Assembly (NCBI RefSeq): GCF_040187885.1
Contig: NZ_JBDPLH010000001.1
Location: forward strand, 1,364,001 to 1,428,000
Reading direction: 5' to 3'
Length of the DNA stretch: 64,000 nucleotides
From: Roseateles_E cavernae
GTDB lineage: Bacteria > Pseudomonadota > Gammaproteobacteria > Burkholderiales > Burkholderiaceae_C
The position numbers and the translations under genes were made by a program. The notes beneath the pieces are model-generated. The model saw nothing but the letters and a program-made list of their open reading frames with translations, did no database searches and was not told where the DNA came from. Position 1 is the first letter of the stretch; every line of letters starts with the position of its first letter. Shown here piece after piece: positions 44,157 to 54,558 of the stretch.

Positions 44157-45431
44157 ATGAAGGACAGATCTTCCGATCCTTTGATCGACGTGGGCCAGTT
44201 GAAGGTGGGCATGTTCATCCACCTGGATCTGGGCTGGATGTCGCATCCGTTTCCGCTCAGCAGCTTCAAGCTGAGCTCGGAAGATCAGTTGCTGATCCTG
44301 CGCCGCCTGGGGCTCAAACAGGTGCGTTGGAGCCCCGGCCGCAGCGAGTTGCAGACCGAGGCGACGCCGATGCAGGTCGCGGCGGGGGCCGCCGGCGCCG
44401 ACGAGCAAAGCCCCGAGCAGCAGGCCAAGGAGGCGCATCGGCGTGCGTTGGCCGCCCAGCGCGAAGCCCTGTCCCTGTGCGAGCGGCAGTATGGTGAAGC
44501 CGCCGGCGCCTTTCGCGAGCTGATGGAACTGCTGCCGCGCGAGCCGCGCAGCACGCGCGACCAGTCGATCGCGCTGACCAGCGCCTTGCTGGACAAGATG
44601 CTGATTGAGGGCGATCTGAACATCCGCCTGCTCAATGAAGGGGCGGGCGATCGCAGCACCGCCCATGCGCTGAATGTCGCGATCATCTCCTTGCTGCTGG
44701 GCCGGGCCTTCGGTCTGGGGCGCGATGAGATGATGGATCTGGGCGTCGGCGCCCTGCTGCACGATATCGGCAAGACCGAGTTGCCGGCCCGGGTGCGCAA
44801 TCGCGACGACAGCTTCACGATGGCCGAAACCCAGCTCTACCAGCAGCACGTCAGCAAGGGCGTGGCCCTGGCCCAGGGCATGGGGCTGGCGGCCGGCCCG
44901 CTGCTGGTGATCGCCCAGCACCATGAAAATGCCGATGGCAGCGGCTTCCCGCAGCGCATCAATGTCGACCGCATGAGCGCGGCCTCGCGCATCGTGGCCC
45001 TGGTCAACCGCTTTGACGGCCTGTGCAACCCGCTGCTGGCCTCCAAGGCGATGACTCCGCACGAGGCGCTGTCGCTGATGTTTGCCCAGGGCCGCAACCG
45101 CTTTGACGCGACCATGCTGAATGCCTTCATCCGCATGATGGGCGTCTACCCGCCCGGTTCGGCGGTGCAGCTGACCGACGACCGCTATGCCCTGGTGGTG
45201 GCGGTCAACTCCTCGCGGCCGCTCAAGCCCAAGGTGATGGTGCACGACGCCAAGGTGCCGCGCGAGGAGGCCTTGATCCTGAATCTGGAGCAGCACTCCG
45301 ACCTGGGCATACGCCGCAGCCTGAAACCCAATTTGCTGCCGCGCGCCTCGCTGGACTATCTGAGCCCGCGCACGCGGGTGGCCTATTTCTTCGAGAGCGC
45401 CGTGACGGGTGCCGGGGAGTTGGCCGCGTGA
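44157..45431 (+). CDS. HD-GYP domain phosphodiesterase
   Basis: 424 residues. N-terminal DUF3391 domain (DVGQLKVGMFIHLDLGWMSH), linker, then an HD-GYP domain (about 180-340) with LLHDIGKTELPARVR (metal His-Asp), QQHVSKGVAL, and HHENADGSGFPQ, where the GYP triplet reads GFP. This domain hydrolyses cyclic di-GMP to pGpG or GMP; HHE and DGSG are intact, so activity is plausible. Its stop overlaps the next gene by GTGA. Divergent from pcaI. Confidence 0.9.
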   Translation: MKDRSSDPLIDVGQLKVGMFIHLDLGWMSHPFPLSSFKLSSEDQLLILRRLGLKQVRWSPGRSELQTEATPMQVAAGAAGADEQSPEQQAKEAHRRALAAQREALSLCERQYGEAAGAFRELMELLPREPRSTRDQSIALTSALLDKMLIEGDLNIRLLNEGAGDRSTAHALNVAIISLLLGRAFGLGRDEMMDLGVGALLHDIGKTELPARVRNRDDSFTMAETQLYQQHVSKGVALAQGMGLAAGPLLVIAQHHENADGSGFPQRINVDRMSAASRIVALVNRFDGLCNPLLASKAMTPHEALSLMFAQGRNRFDATMLNAFIRMMGVYPPGSAVQLTDDRYALVVAVNSSRPLKPKVMVHDAKVPREEALILNLEQHSDLGIRRSLKPNLLPRASLDYLSPRTRVAYFFESAVTGAGELAA

Positions 45432-47551
45432 GGCTGGTCAGCTTCAATCCGCCCACCGCTCCCCCCGCCGTCGATCTCTACCAGTCCCTTCTCGAAGGGC
45501 TGCAGGAGGCGGTCTGGCTGGTGGATGCGGCCACGCTGGAGGTGGTGGCCGTCAATCAGGCGGCCACGCGCTTGCTGGGCATGGGGCCGGACCAGCTGCT
45601 CGGCTGCGGCATGGAGTCGCTGTCCAGCACGGCCGAGGACGCGCTGTTCTGGGCCGAGGCTGCGGGCGGTGGCCGCGAAGGCCTGCATACGGACACCTTG
45701 ATGCGCCGCGCCGACGGTCAGGCCATCTGGGTGACACGGCGCATCAGCCATGTGGAGCAGGCCGGCAGCGCCGGCCTGTGGCTGGTGGCGATGGCCGATC
45801 TGAGCAAGCAGCGCCAGCACGACGAAGAGCGCGAAACCCTGCTGGCCGAGCTGAAGGCCACGCTGGAGTCGACCGCCGACGGCATCCTGGTCACCGACCT
45901 GGCCGGCCGCATGCGCAGCTTCAATCAGCGCTTCGCGTCCCTGTGGGGCTTGCCCGAGGATCTGCTGACCGAACGCAATGACGAGGCCGTGCAGGCCTGG
46001 ATGCGGCGCAGCGTGGTCGACGGAGCCGCCTATGCGATGCGGCTGAGCGCGATCCAGGAAGCGCCGCTGCTGCAGACCAGCGATGTCATCAAGCTGCTGG
46101 ATGGCCGGGTGCTGGAGCGGGTCTCGCTGCCGCAGTGGAGCCGCGGCCGGCCGATCGGCCGGGTCTATTCCTACCGCGATCTCAGCGAGAAGCTGGCCGC
46201 CAGCCAGCGTATCGAGGAGCTTTCGCACACCGATATGCTGACCGGCCTGCCGAACCGGCGGGCCCTGGCCGAGCGGGCCGACTACGCCCAGGCGATGGCG
46301 CGACGCGAGGGCACGAGCTTCGCGTTGCTGAATGTCGATCTGGACCGCTTCAAGCAGATCAATGACACCCTGGGTCACGCCTATGGTGACCGGGTCTTGA
46401 AAGAGGTGGCCTTGCGGCTGAAGGAGTGCCTGCGAGAGGTCGATACCGTCGCCCGCCTGGGCGGCGACGACTTCGCGCTGCTGGTCCATCAGGCCGACGC
46501 GCGCGGCGCCGAGCATGCGGCGCGGCGGGTGCAGGAGGCGATGTCGCGCCCCTTCAGCTTCGACACACTGAGCTTCACCGTCACCTGCAGCACCGGCATC
46601 GCGCTGTTCCCCAGCGACGGCAGCACGGCGGAGGAGCTGATGGTCAGCGCCGAGCGGGCGATGCACTGGGTCAAGGAAAGCGGCCGCGGCACCTTCCGCT
46701 TCCATCAGCCGCGCAAGGATGTGGATCTGCTGTCACGCATGCGCCTGGATCACGCGATGCGCCAGGCCTTGCAGGAGCGCGAGTTCCGGCTGCATTACCA
46801 GCCGCAGATCGACCTGGCCAGCGGGGCGGTGATCGGCGCCGAGGCCTTGATACGCTGGCGCGATCCGTTGCGCGGCGAGGTCTCGCCGGCCGAGTTCATC
46901 CCGGTGGCCGAGGAGAGCGGCTTCATCGTCGCGATCGGCGAATGGGTCTTGCAGCAGGCGGTGGCCCAGGCGGCCGCCTGGCTGCGCCAGGGCTGGCGCA
47001 TGCCGGTGGCCGTCAATGTCTCGGCCCTGCAGTTCCAGCAGGCGCATTTCGTCGACACGGTGGCGCTGGCGCTGAAGGCGCATGAACTGCCGCCGTCGCT
47101 GCTGGAGCTGGAACTGACCGAATCCATCCTGCTGCGCGATGCCGAGGAAGCGCTGCGCCGGCTCGAGGCCTTGTCTGAGCTGGGGGTGTGCATGTCTATC
47201 GACGACTTCGGCACCGGCTATTCCAGTCTCGGCTATCTGAAGCGCTTCCCGATCCAGCGGCTGAAGATCGATCGCAGCTTTGTCCAGGGCCTGCCCTCGG
47301 ATGAGAGCGATGTCGGCATCGTCAATGCGGTGGTCCAGATGGGGCGGGCGCTGCACCTGCAGGTGATTGCCGAAGGGGTGGAGACCGAGGCCCAGCGCGA
47401 TTGCCTGGCGCGTGCCGGCTGCCATGAGTTCCAGGGCTTTCTCTATGCGCCGGCGCTGGACCCGCGCGCGTTTGAGGAGAAGGTCTGGCGTCCGCTGACG
47501 CCCCCGCCGCGGCCGGTGGTGCCGCCGGTGCGTCTGGTGCGCGGCGGCTGA
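45428..47551 (+). CDS. PAS-GGDEF-EAL cyclic di-GMP protein
   Basis: 707 residues: PAS domain (about 15-125, DAATLEVVAVNQAATRLLG), second PAS (about 140-255, TADGILVTDLAGRMRSFNQR), GGDEF (about 265-430) with DMLTGLPNRRAL and the signature RLGGDDFALLV, and EAL (about 445-695) with GAEALIRWRDP, NVSALQFQ, ELTESILL and SIDDFGTGYSSLGYLKRF. EAL catalytic residues look intact; GGDDF is a tolerated variant. Could both make and break cyclic di-GMP under control of its PAS sensors. GTG start overlaps the HD-GYP stop. Confidence 0.93.
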   Translation: MRLVSFNPPTAPPAVDLYQSLLEGLQEAVWLVDAATLEVVAVNQAATRLLGMGPDQLLGCGMESLSSTAEDALFWAEAAGGGREGLHTDTLMRRADGQAIWVTRRISHVEQAGSAGLWLVAMADLSKQRQHDEERETLLAELKATLESTADGILVTDLAGRMRSFNQRFASLWGLPEDLLTERNDEAVQAWMRRSVVDGAAYAMRLSAIQEAPLLQTSDVIKLLDGRVLERVSLPQWSRGRPIGRVYSYRDLSEKLAASQRIEELSHTDMLTGLPNRRALAERADYAQAMARREGTSFALLNVDLDRFKQINDTLGHAYGDRVLKEVALRLKECLREVDTVARLGGDDFALLVHQADARGAEHAARRVQEAMSRPFSFDTLSFTVTCSTGIALFPSDGSTAEELMVSAERAMHWVKESGRGTFRFHQPRKDVDLLSRMRLDHAMRQALQEREFRLHYQPQIDLASGAVIGAEALIRWRDPLRGEVSPAEFIPVAEESGFIVAIGEWVLQQAVAQAAAWLRQGWRMPVAVNVSALQFQQAHFVDTVALALKAHELPPSLLELELTESILLRDAEEALRRLEALSELGVCMSIDDFGTGYSSLGYLKRFPIQRLKIDRSFVQGLPSDESDVGIVNAVVQMGRALHLQVIAEGVETEAQRDCLARAGCHEFQGFLYAPALDPRAFEEKVWRPLTPPPRPVVPPVRLVRGG

Positions 47552-47602
47552 GACGGCTGTTTCAATTCAAACGGCACAATGGTCGGCTCTGAGACAAGGA
47601 GC

Positions 47603-47932
47603 ATGGCCGTGATCTACAAATTCAAATCTGCGGCTGCGGCCGACGTGATCATGATGGGCCCCAACGGCGAGCAGCTGCTGCGGCTGATGGGGCGCGAGCC
47701 CGCAGCCCAGGGCATCGTGACCCTGGCCCAGCTCGGCGCCGCGATCTCGGCACTGGAGCAGGCGGTGGCTGACGATGAGGCCGAGTTCGCCCGCCTGCAG
47801 GCCGAGGCCCAGGCGGCCGGCGAGCCGGCTCCGAAGCGCGAGGGCATCAGCCTGCGCCAGCGCGCCTGGCCCTTGCTGGAGATGATGCGACTGAGCCTGG
47901 CACAGCGCCAGGACGTTGTCTGGGGCGCCTGA
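47603..47932 (+). CDS. DUF1840 family protein
   Basis: 109 residues: MAVIYKFKSAAAADVIMMGP, NGEQLLRLMGREPAAQGIVT and a C-terminal helix SLRQRAWPLLEMMRLSLAQR, the pattern of DUF1840, a small family of beta-proteobacterial proteins of unknown function. AAGGAG precedes ATG 47603. The next gene starts at the base after its stop, so the two are co-translated. Confidence 0.88.
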   Translation: MAVIYKFKSAAAADVIMMGPNGEQLLRLMGREPAAQGIVTLAQLGAAISALEQAVADDEAEFARLQAEAQAAGEPAPKREGISLRQRAWPLLEMMRLSLAQRQDVVWGA

Positions 47933-48580
47933 ATGGGCCTGGACAGCGTCACGACGATTCTGGCGGTGCGCCATGGCGAGACGGCCTGGAACCGCGAAAG
48001 CCGCATCCAAGGCCAGCTCGATATCCCCTTGAATGCGCTGGGCCAGGCCCAGGCACAGCGGCTCGGGCGAGCGCTGGCCGGCGAGCGCCTGGACGCGATC
48101 TATAGCAGTGATCTGGCGCGCGCCTGGCAGACGGCCGAGGCCATCGGGGCCGCCACAGGCCTGTCGCTGAGGGCCGAGCCGGCGCTGCGGGAGCGCAGCT
48201 TCGGCATCTTCCAGGGCCTGAGCTGGGGCGAGATCGAGCAGCAATGGCCGGCGCAAAGCGAGCGCTGGCGGCGGCGCGATCCCGATTTCGCGGCCGAGGG
48301 CGGCGAAAGCCTGCAGGACTTCTATCAGCGTGCGGTCGCTACCGTCGAAGGCCTGGCCCGGGCCCATCCCGGGCAGACTATCGTGATCGTGGCCCACGGT
48401 GGGGTGATGGACTGCCTGCACCGCGCCGGCCGGCGGCTCAGCCTGCAGGCACCGCGCAGCTGGGTGCTCGGCAATGCCACCATCAACCGCCTGCTCTACT
48501 CGGCGGCCGGACTGAGCGTGGTCGGCTGGAACGACGACGGCCATCTGGAAGGGTTGAGCCTGGACGAGACGGCAGCCTGA
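47933..48580 (+). CDS. Histidine phosphatase family protein
   Basis: 215 residues of the phosphoglycerate-mutase-like superfamily: catalytic RHGETAWNRESRIQGQLDIP, YSSDLARAWQTAEAI, general acid Glu in LRERSFGIFQGL and second His in VIVAHGGVMDCLHR. Cofactor-independent phosphatase of GpmB/CobC type; substrate unknown. Starts directly after the DUF1840 stop. Confidence 0.9.
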   Translation: MGLDSVTTILAVRHGETAWNRESRIQGQLDIPLNALGQAQAQRLGRALAGERLDAIYSSDLARAWQTAEAIGAATGLSLRAEPALRERSFGIFQGLSWGEIEQQWPAQSERWRRRDPDFAAEGGESLQDFYQRAVATVEGLARAHPGQTIVIVAHGGVMDCLHRAGRRLSLQAPRSWVLGNATINRLLYSAAGLSVVGWNDDGHLEGLSLDETAA

Positions 48581-48668
48581 GGGTGACGAAAAGCGTTGTT
48601 TGCGCAAGTGCCAATCTGTACGTTTGCAGCTTTACCACAGGACTGTTGCGAATTAGCGTCGCTCAACA

Positions 48669-48696
48669 TTCGGTCAAACCCTAGGACTTTTATACT
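48669..48696 (+). promoter_or_regulatory. Predicted porin promoter
   Basis: TTCGGT (48669-48674), 16 bases, TATACT (48691-48696). The -10 is strong, the -35 weak. Leader of about 60 bases before the porin start; the rest of 48581-48760 shows no gene. Confidence 0.45.
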
Positions 48697-48760
48697 GCGG
48701 CCACATTGCGAACAAGACCGGGTGGATCAGCCTGGCTAACCTTCAACTCCTAAAAGGCAA

Positions 48761-49681
48761 ATGATGAAAAAGATTGCTCTCGTCGCTGCACTGGCCGCCG
48801 TGTCGGCCTCCGCTTTCGCACAAAGCTCGGTGACCCTGTACGGTCGTATCAACACCACCGTGGAAAGCCAGAAGGAAGGCACCGGTGACCGCAAGGCTGT
48901 GGTGGCCAACAACTCCTCGCGCTTCGGCTTCAAGGGCCAGGAAGACCTGGGCGGTGGCCTGAAGGCATCGTTCAACCTGGAAAGCGGCCTGAACTCCGAC
49001 GATGGCCGTGCTGCCGCCACTTTCTGGGGCCGTGAGGCCTGGGTGCAACTGGCTGGTTCCTTCGGCGCCGTCCGTCTGGGCAACTTCACGCCCGAATCGT
49101 ACTTCGCCACGGCTGACTACATCAGCATGCACAACCACGACACCGGCTCGTCGGAAGACAAGCTGTACGGTGGCCCGTTCCGCTCGTCCAACAAGATCGG
49201 CTACTTCACGCCTAACTACAACGGCTTCAGCGGCAGCGCATCGGTTTCGGCCGGTGAAGGCGTTGCTGGTCGCGAAAAGCTGTTCGACCTGGCTGCCAAC
49301 TACGTCGGCGGCCCGTTGCACCTGGGTGCCGGCTTCAGCAAGGAAGGCGATCGCAAGCAGTTCGCCGTGCGCGGCCTGTACGAACTGGGTGCCTTCACCG
49401 TGGGCGCCTACTACCAGCGCGCCGACGACGGCGCTCAGAACCGCAACGTCTATCGCCTGTCGGGCATGTACACCCTGGGCGCTTCCGAGTTCCACGCGAA
49501 CTTCGGCGCCACCCAAGGCCGTGGTGACTTCGCTGGCAACAAGACGACCCAGTTCACCCTGGGCTACAACTACAACCTGAGCAAGCGTACCAAGGTGTAC
49601 GGTTACTACACCGACAAGAACGGCAAGGTCAACTCGACCGACTTCAGCTCGCTGGCAGCCGGCATCCGCCACAACTTCTGA
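48761..49681 (+). CDS. Gram-negative porin
   Basis: 306-residue outer-membrane beta-barrel. Signal peptide MMKKIALVAALAAVSASAFAQ, then SSVTLYGRINTTVES, the standard start of Burkholderiales trimeric porins, and alternating strands to the C-terminal LAAGIRHNF with terminal Phe for Bam recognition. Shorter than the usual 340-380 residues, so some extracellular loops may be reduced. Codon choice (CGT, GGT, AAC) differs from neighbours and suggests high expression. ATG 48764 is an equally possible start. Confidence 0.93.
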   Translation: MMKKIALVAALAAVSASAFAQSSVTLYGRINTTVESQKEGTGDRKAVVANNSSRFGFKGQEDLGGGLKASFNLESGLNSDDGRAAATFWGREAWVQLAGSFGAVRLGNFTPESYFATADYISMHNHDTGSSEDKLYGGPFRSSNKIGYFTPNYNGFSGSASVSAGEGVAGREKLFDLAANYVGGPLHLGAGFSKEGDRKQFAVRGLYELGAFTVGAYYQRADDGAQNRNVYRLSGMYTLGASEFHANFGATQGRGDFAGNKTTQFTLGYNYNLSKRTKVYGYYTDKNGKVNSTDFSSLAAGIRHNF

Positions 49682-49701
49682 TCTCCCGGATCAAAAGCAA
49701 A

Positions 49702-49725
49702 AAACCACCTTCGGGTGGTTTTTTT
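49702..49725. terminator. Bidirectional terminator, porin and ruvB
   Basis: AAACCACC (49702-49709), loop TTCG, GGTGGTTT (49714-49721), flanked by A runs on the left and T runs on the right. Serves the porin on the plus strand and ruvB, which ends at 49743, on the minus strand. Confidence 0.9.
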
Positions 49726-49742
49726 ACGCCTGTTCGATCCTG

Positions 49743-50804
49743 CTATTCCTCGAACAGCTGGCCCGCCTGCTTCGGCGGCGCCGCGCCCAGATGCCGGAAC
49801 GCGGCCAGGGTCGCTATGCGGCCGCGCGGCGTGCGCTGCAGAAAGCCCTGCTGGATCAGATAGGGCTCGATCACATCCTCGATCGTGCCCGGTTCTTCGC
49901 CGATCGCGGCGGCCACATTGTCCAGGCCGACCGGACCGCCATCAAAGCGATGCACGACCGCCTCCAGCAGCTTGCGGTCCATCAGGTCGAAGCCCTGCGG
50001 GTCGACATCCAGCATCGCCAGCGCCAGATCGGCGATCTTCTTGCTGATGCGACCATCGCCTTTCACGTCGGCATAGTCGCGCACGCGCCGCAGCAGCCGG
50101 TTGGCGATGCGCGGCGTGCCGCGTGAGCGGCGCGCGATCTCCAGCGCGCCCTCGGTATCGATCGGTGCATTCAGCAGGCCGGCCGAGCGGGTCACGATGC
50201 GCTGCAACTCGGCGGCCGTGTAGAACTCCAGCCGCGCGACGATGCCGAAGCGGTCGCGCAGCGGGTTGGTCAGCATGCCGGCCCGCGTGGTCGCGCCGAC
50301 CAGCGTGAAGGGCTGCAGGTCCAGCTTGATCGAGCGTGCGGCCGGGCCTTCGCCGATCATGATGTCGATCTGGTAGTCCTCCAGCGCCGGGTAGAGGATT
50401 TCCTCGACCACCGGGCTCAGCCGGTGGATCTCGTCGATGAAGAGCACATCGTTCTTCTCGAGATTGGTCAGGATGGCGGCCAGGTCCTTGGGCTTCTCCA
50501 GCACCGGGCCCGAGGTCTGGCGCAGATTGACGCCCAGCTCGGCCGCGATGATGTGGCTCAAGGTGGTCTTGCCCAGGCCCGGCGGGCCGAACAGCAGCAC
50601 ATGGTCCATGGCCTCGTCGCGCTTGCGTGCCGCGCCGATGAAGATCTCCAGCTGCTCGCGGGCCTTGGTCTGGCCGACATAGTCGTCTAGCAGCTTGGGT
50701 CGCAGCGCGCGCTCGATCGCCTCTTCATTGGGCGAGCTCGGGGCGGCGCTGACCACGCGCGGCGGCGTGGGGGCGTCGCCGAACTTGTCGGTCTGTATGC
50801 TCAT
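49743..50804 (-). CDS. ruvB: Holliday junction branch migration helicase RuvB
   Basis: 353-residue AAA+ motor that with RuvA drives branch migration of Holliday junctions. Walker A FGPPGLGKTTL, Walker B VLFIDEIHRLSP, sensor 1 VGATTRAG, arginine finger region LRDRFGIVARLEFY, and C-terminal winged helix (PYLIQQGFLQRTPRGR). Full length. Its start overlaps the ruvA stop (ATGA). No LexA-type box is evident before ruvA. Confidence 0.97.
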   Translation of the reverse strand: MSIQTDKFGDAPTPPRVVSAAPSSPNEEAIERALRPKLLDDYVGQTKAREQLEIFIGAARKRDEAMDHVLLFGPPGLGKTTLSHIIAAELGVNLRQTSGPVLEKPKDLAAILTNLEKNDVLFIDEIHRLSPVVEEILYPALEDYQIDIMIGEGPAARSIKLDLQPFTLVGATTRAGMLTNPLRDRFGIVARLEFYTAAELQRIVTRSAGLLNAPIDTEGALEIARRSRGTPRIANRLLRRVRDYADVKGDGRISKKIADLALAMLDVDPQGFDLMDRKLLEAVVHRFDGGPVGLDNVAAAIGEEPGTIEDVIEPYLIQQGFLQRTPRGRIATLAAFRHLGAAPPKQAGQLFEE

Positions 50805-51370
50805 GTGAGTTTCTTCATCGCCAGCTTGATGCCTTCGCTGACTCCGATCTCGGCCGGCAGCGATTTCAGCGCCAGGCCGGCCTCCTTGTCGGAGTAGCCC
50901 AGCGCGACCAGGGCCTGCAGGATGTCGGCATGGGCGTCGTTGGCGACGCTGACCGGCAGCGCCAGATCGGGGCCGAGCTTGCCCTTGAGTTCCAGCAGCA
51001 AGCGCTCGGCGGTCTTCTTGCCGATGCCGGGCACCTTGACCAGGCGGCCGGTCTCCTGCTTGGAGACGGCCTGGGCCAGCTCGCCGACCGACAGGCCGGA
51101 CAGCAGCGACAAGGCCATCTTGGGGCCGACACCGCTGATCTTGATGAGCTGGCGGAAGGTGCTGCGCTCCTCGGCGCTCAGAAAACCGAACAGCACATGG
51201 GCATCCTCCCGGATGCTCAGATGGGTCAGCAGGCTGGCGTGCTCGCCCAGGCCCGGCAGGTTGTAGAAGGTGCTCATCGGCACGTCGACCTCGTAGCCGA
51301 CGCCCTGCACATCGATGAGGATTTGCGGGGGCGATTTCTCCGCGATGACGCCTGTGAGTCTTCCTATCAT
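50801..51370 (-). CDS. ruvA: Holliday junction protein RuvA
   Basis: 189 residues. Domain I OB fold (MIGRLTGVIAEKSPPQILID), helix-hairpin-helix pairs (FRQLIKISGVGPKMALSLLS and LVKVPGIGKKTAERLLLEL) and the C-terminal RuvB-contacting domain (ILQALVALGYSDKEAGLALK). Forms the tetramer that binds the junction. Overlaps ruvB by ATGA; 20 bases after the response regulator on the same strand. Confidence 0.97.
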   Translation of the reverse strand: MIGRLTGVIAEKSPPQILIDVQGVGYEVDVPMSTFYNLPGLGEHASLLTHLSIREDAHVLFGFLSAEERSTFRQLIKISGVGPKMALSLLSGLSVGELAQAVSKQETGRLVKVPGIGKKTAERLLLELKGKLGPDLALPVSVANDAHADILQALVALGYSDKEAGLALKSLPAEIGVSEGIKLAMKKLT

Positions 51371-51390
51371 GCGCCGATTATCGGCGTCGT

Positions 51391-52044
51391 TCAGTTCCTG
51401 CCGAACAGGCCCAGGCGTTGCGCCTCAAGTGCCGCTTCCGCGCGCGAGCTGACATTCAGCTTGCGGTAGATCTGCTTCACATAGTCGGCAATCGTGTGGC
51501 GACTCAGGCCCAGTTGCACGCCGATCTCGGGCAGGGTGTAGCCCTTGGCCACGCGCAGCAGCACCTCGGTCTCGCGGTCGGTCAGCGAGACCTCGTGCAG
51601 CAGGGCCGCAGCCTGGGGCCGGCGCTGCGCGGCGAAATAGGCGATCACCTTGCGCGCGATTGACGGCGACAGCGGCGGTTCGCCCTGGCTGATGCGCTGC
51701 AACTGCTCGGCCAGCAGCTCGCGTGACTGTTCCTTCAGCAGATAGCCGAAGGCGCCGGCCTGCAGGGCCGGGAACAGGTGCTCGTCGTCGTCGTGGATGG
51801 TGACGATGACCGACTGCACCTCCGGCTGCTGCTCGCGCAAGGCCGCCACCACGTCCACGCCCGAACCGTCCGGCAGACCCAGGTCCAGCAGGGCCAGCGT
51901 GAAGCGCTGGGTCTGCACCTGCTTGAGTGCATCCTGCACGCGCGAGCATTCGGTGATCTGGGCGTTGACGAAGATCTGCTTGACCAGGGCTTTCAGCCAG
52001 GCCCGGATCTCCGGAATGTCTTCCAGCAAAAGAATATGGTTCAT
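51391..52044 (-). CDS. NarL/LuxR family response regulator
   Basis: 217 residues. Receiver (about 1-120) with LLLEDIPEIRAW, phospho-acceptor Asp in LALLDLGLPDGSG (about 54) and FGYLLKEQSREL; then a LuxR helix-turn-helix (about 150-210) with LTDRETEVLLRVAKGYTLPE and LSRHTIADYVKQIYRKLNV. Partner of the kinase encoded 96 bases upstream. Target genes unknown. Confidence 0.92.
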   Translation of the reverse strand: MNHILLLEDIPEIRAWLKALVKQIFVNAQITECSRVQDALKQVQTQRFTLALLDLGLPDGSGVDVVAALREQQPEVQSVIVTIHDDDEHLFPALQAGAFGYLLKEQSRELLAEQLQRISQGEPPLSPSIARKVIAYFAAQRRPQAAALLHEVSLTDRETEVLLRVAKGYTLPEIGVQLGLSRHTIADYVKQIYRKLNVSSRAEAALEAQRLGLFGRN

Positions 52045-52140
52045 GGTTTTGTACTTTGCGGTGTGGACGGTGGCCCGATGGGGGACAACTTAGCCTTTAT
52101 CGGCGCAAAAGCCAATGCCTCAATCCTTGGCAGGGACTGT

Positions 52141-53493
52141 TCAGAGCGGAATCGTGAGGCGGATCACGGTTCCCCAGCCCGGCCCGGACTCGACCAGGCA
52201 CTGCCCATGCATCTGCTTGGCGCGCGATTTCATGCTGGCCATGCCATGACCCTTGTCGAGTCGGCCGTCCAGCTCGGTCGTGATGCCCTGGCCGTTGTCC
52301 TGGATCACGACCAGGAAATCGCCGTCCAGCACCGTGCAGCTGACCACGCAATGGGTGGCGCCACTGTGCTTGATGATGTTGCTGACGGCCTCGCGGAAGA
52401 TGCGCGTGGTCTGCACATAGGCGCGCGCCTGCAAGGTGTGGATCACATCCTCGGCCGGTGACTTCCACTCGGCCAGGATATTGGCCTGGCCCAGGCGCGA
52501 GACCACCTCGGCGCGCCAGTCGCCCAAGGCGTCCAGCAGCTGCACCGGCTTGCCGGTCAGGCCGCGCACCGACAGGCGCATCTCCTCCAGCGCCTCGCGC
52601 GCCAGGGTCGAGATGCGGTCGGACTCGCTGGTGTGCACGATGGTCAGCAGCTTGGCGCCCAGATCGTCGTGCAGATCGGCGGCGATGCGCTTGCGCTCGC
52701 GCTCGGTGACCTGTTCCAGCTTCTGCTCGGCCATCTCGCTGAAACTGCGCTCGATATCGGCCACCTTGGCCTGCGCATGCTGCTCATGCTCGAGCTGCAG
52801 GTGCTCGGCGTTGACGCGGGCATGGGCGATGTTCAGGATGATGCGCAAACCCAGCGCCAGCAGCAGCAGCGGCAGCACGAGGGCCGCCGGGCGCCAGGGC
52901 GTCAGCAGCTCCAGCAGCAGCGCGATGCCGCCGAGCCCGAGCAGCACGGTGGTCTTGAGCCCCTGGTCGCGGCGCTCGCGCAGATGCCAGGCCATGGCGG
53001 CCAGCACCTGCAGAACCAGCAGGGCCGACCAGGCCTGGCTCAGCAGGGCCATCTGCGCCGGCAAGAGCAGCAGGCTCAGCGGCACCAGCACCGCCTGCAG
53101 CGGCAGGGCCAGGTCCAGCCAGGGCCGCTGACCACCGGTGGGACGCAGCAGGAACTGGATCAGGCACAGGCTCAGCCAGGGCAGCAAGGCGGTCGAGAGC
53201 AGCAGGCGCCGGTCTCCGCCGAGCTGCGGCAGCGCCACCCAGTCCAGCGCCGAGCGCAGCACCCACAGCCCCATCAGGGCGGCCAGAAAGACCAGATGGC
53301 GCTCGCGCGCATGGATGCGTGACAGCAGGGCCAGGGTCAGCCCCATCAGCGCCAGCATCGCGCACAGCAGCTGCGGCAGCAGTGTCTGCCAGAGGGCGGC
53401 CGCAGGCGCCTGATCCGGCTGTGCCAGGGCCCAGGCCGGCAGCAGCAGGGCGAGCGCGCCGCCGCCCGACATCAATGGAGTTCTGAATCGCAT
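52141..53493 (-). CDS. NarX/UhpB-type sensor histidine kinase
   Basis: 450 residues. N-terminal half carries about seven hydrophobic helices (to about 240; WQTLLPQLLCAMLALMGLTL, LVLPLLLLALGLRIILNIAH), then a coiled linker, the HisKA_3 box ERERKRIAADLHDDLGAKLL with phospho-His, and an HATPase domain (REAVSNIIKHSGATH, IQDNGQGI, GHGMASMKSRAKQM). ATG 53493 is used; the same frame runs to 54510 only by chance. Membrane-integral sensing is likely. Signal unknown. Confidence 0.9.
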   Translation of the reverse strand: MRFRTPLMSGGGALALLLPAWALAQPDQAPAAALWQTLLPQLLCAMLALMGLTLALLSRIHARERHLVFLAALMGLWVLRSALDWVALPQLGGDRRLLLSTALLPWLSLCLIQFLLRPTGGQRPWLDLALPLQAVLVPLSLLLLPAQMALLSQAWSALLVLQVLAAMAWHLRERRDQGLKTTVLLGLGGIALLLELLTPWRPAALVLPLLLLALGLRIILNIAHARVNAEHLQLEHEQHAQAKVADIERSFSEMAEQKLEQVTERERKRIAADLHDDLGAKLLTIVHTSESDRISTLAREALEEMRLSVRGLTGKPVQLLDALGDWRAEVVSRLGQANILAEWKSPAEDVIHTLQARAYVQTTRIFREAVSNIIKHSGATHCVVSCTVLDGDFLVVIQDNGQGITTELDGRLDKGHGMASMKSRAKQMHGQCLVESGPGWGTVIRLTIPL

Positions 53494-53589
53494 GGGGCGC
53501 GATTGTGCAGGAGGCGGCGGTGCGGCCGCCCTGGGGCATGTACCGGCGACAATGCGCACCTTGCCTGCAGCTTCTGCGAAAGTTCCGCC

Positions 53590-54554
<965 letters not shown>

Positions 54555-54558
<4 letters not shown>

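Noticed and set aside
53503..53589. N-terminal extension of PhoH
   Set aside because: Arg/Cys-rich residues without family similarity; the TTG at 53590 matches the normal PhoH start.
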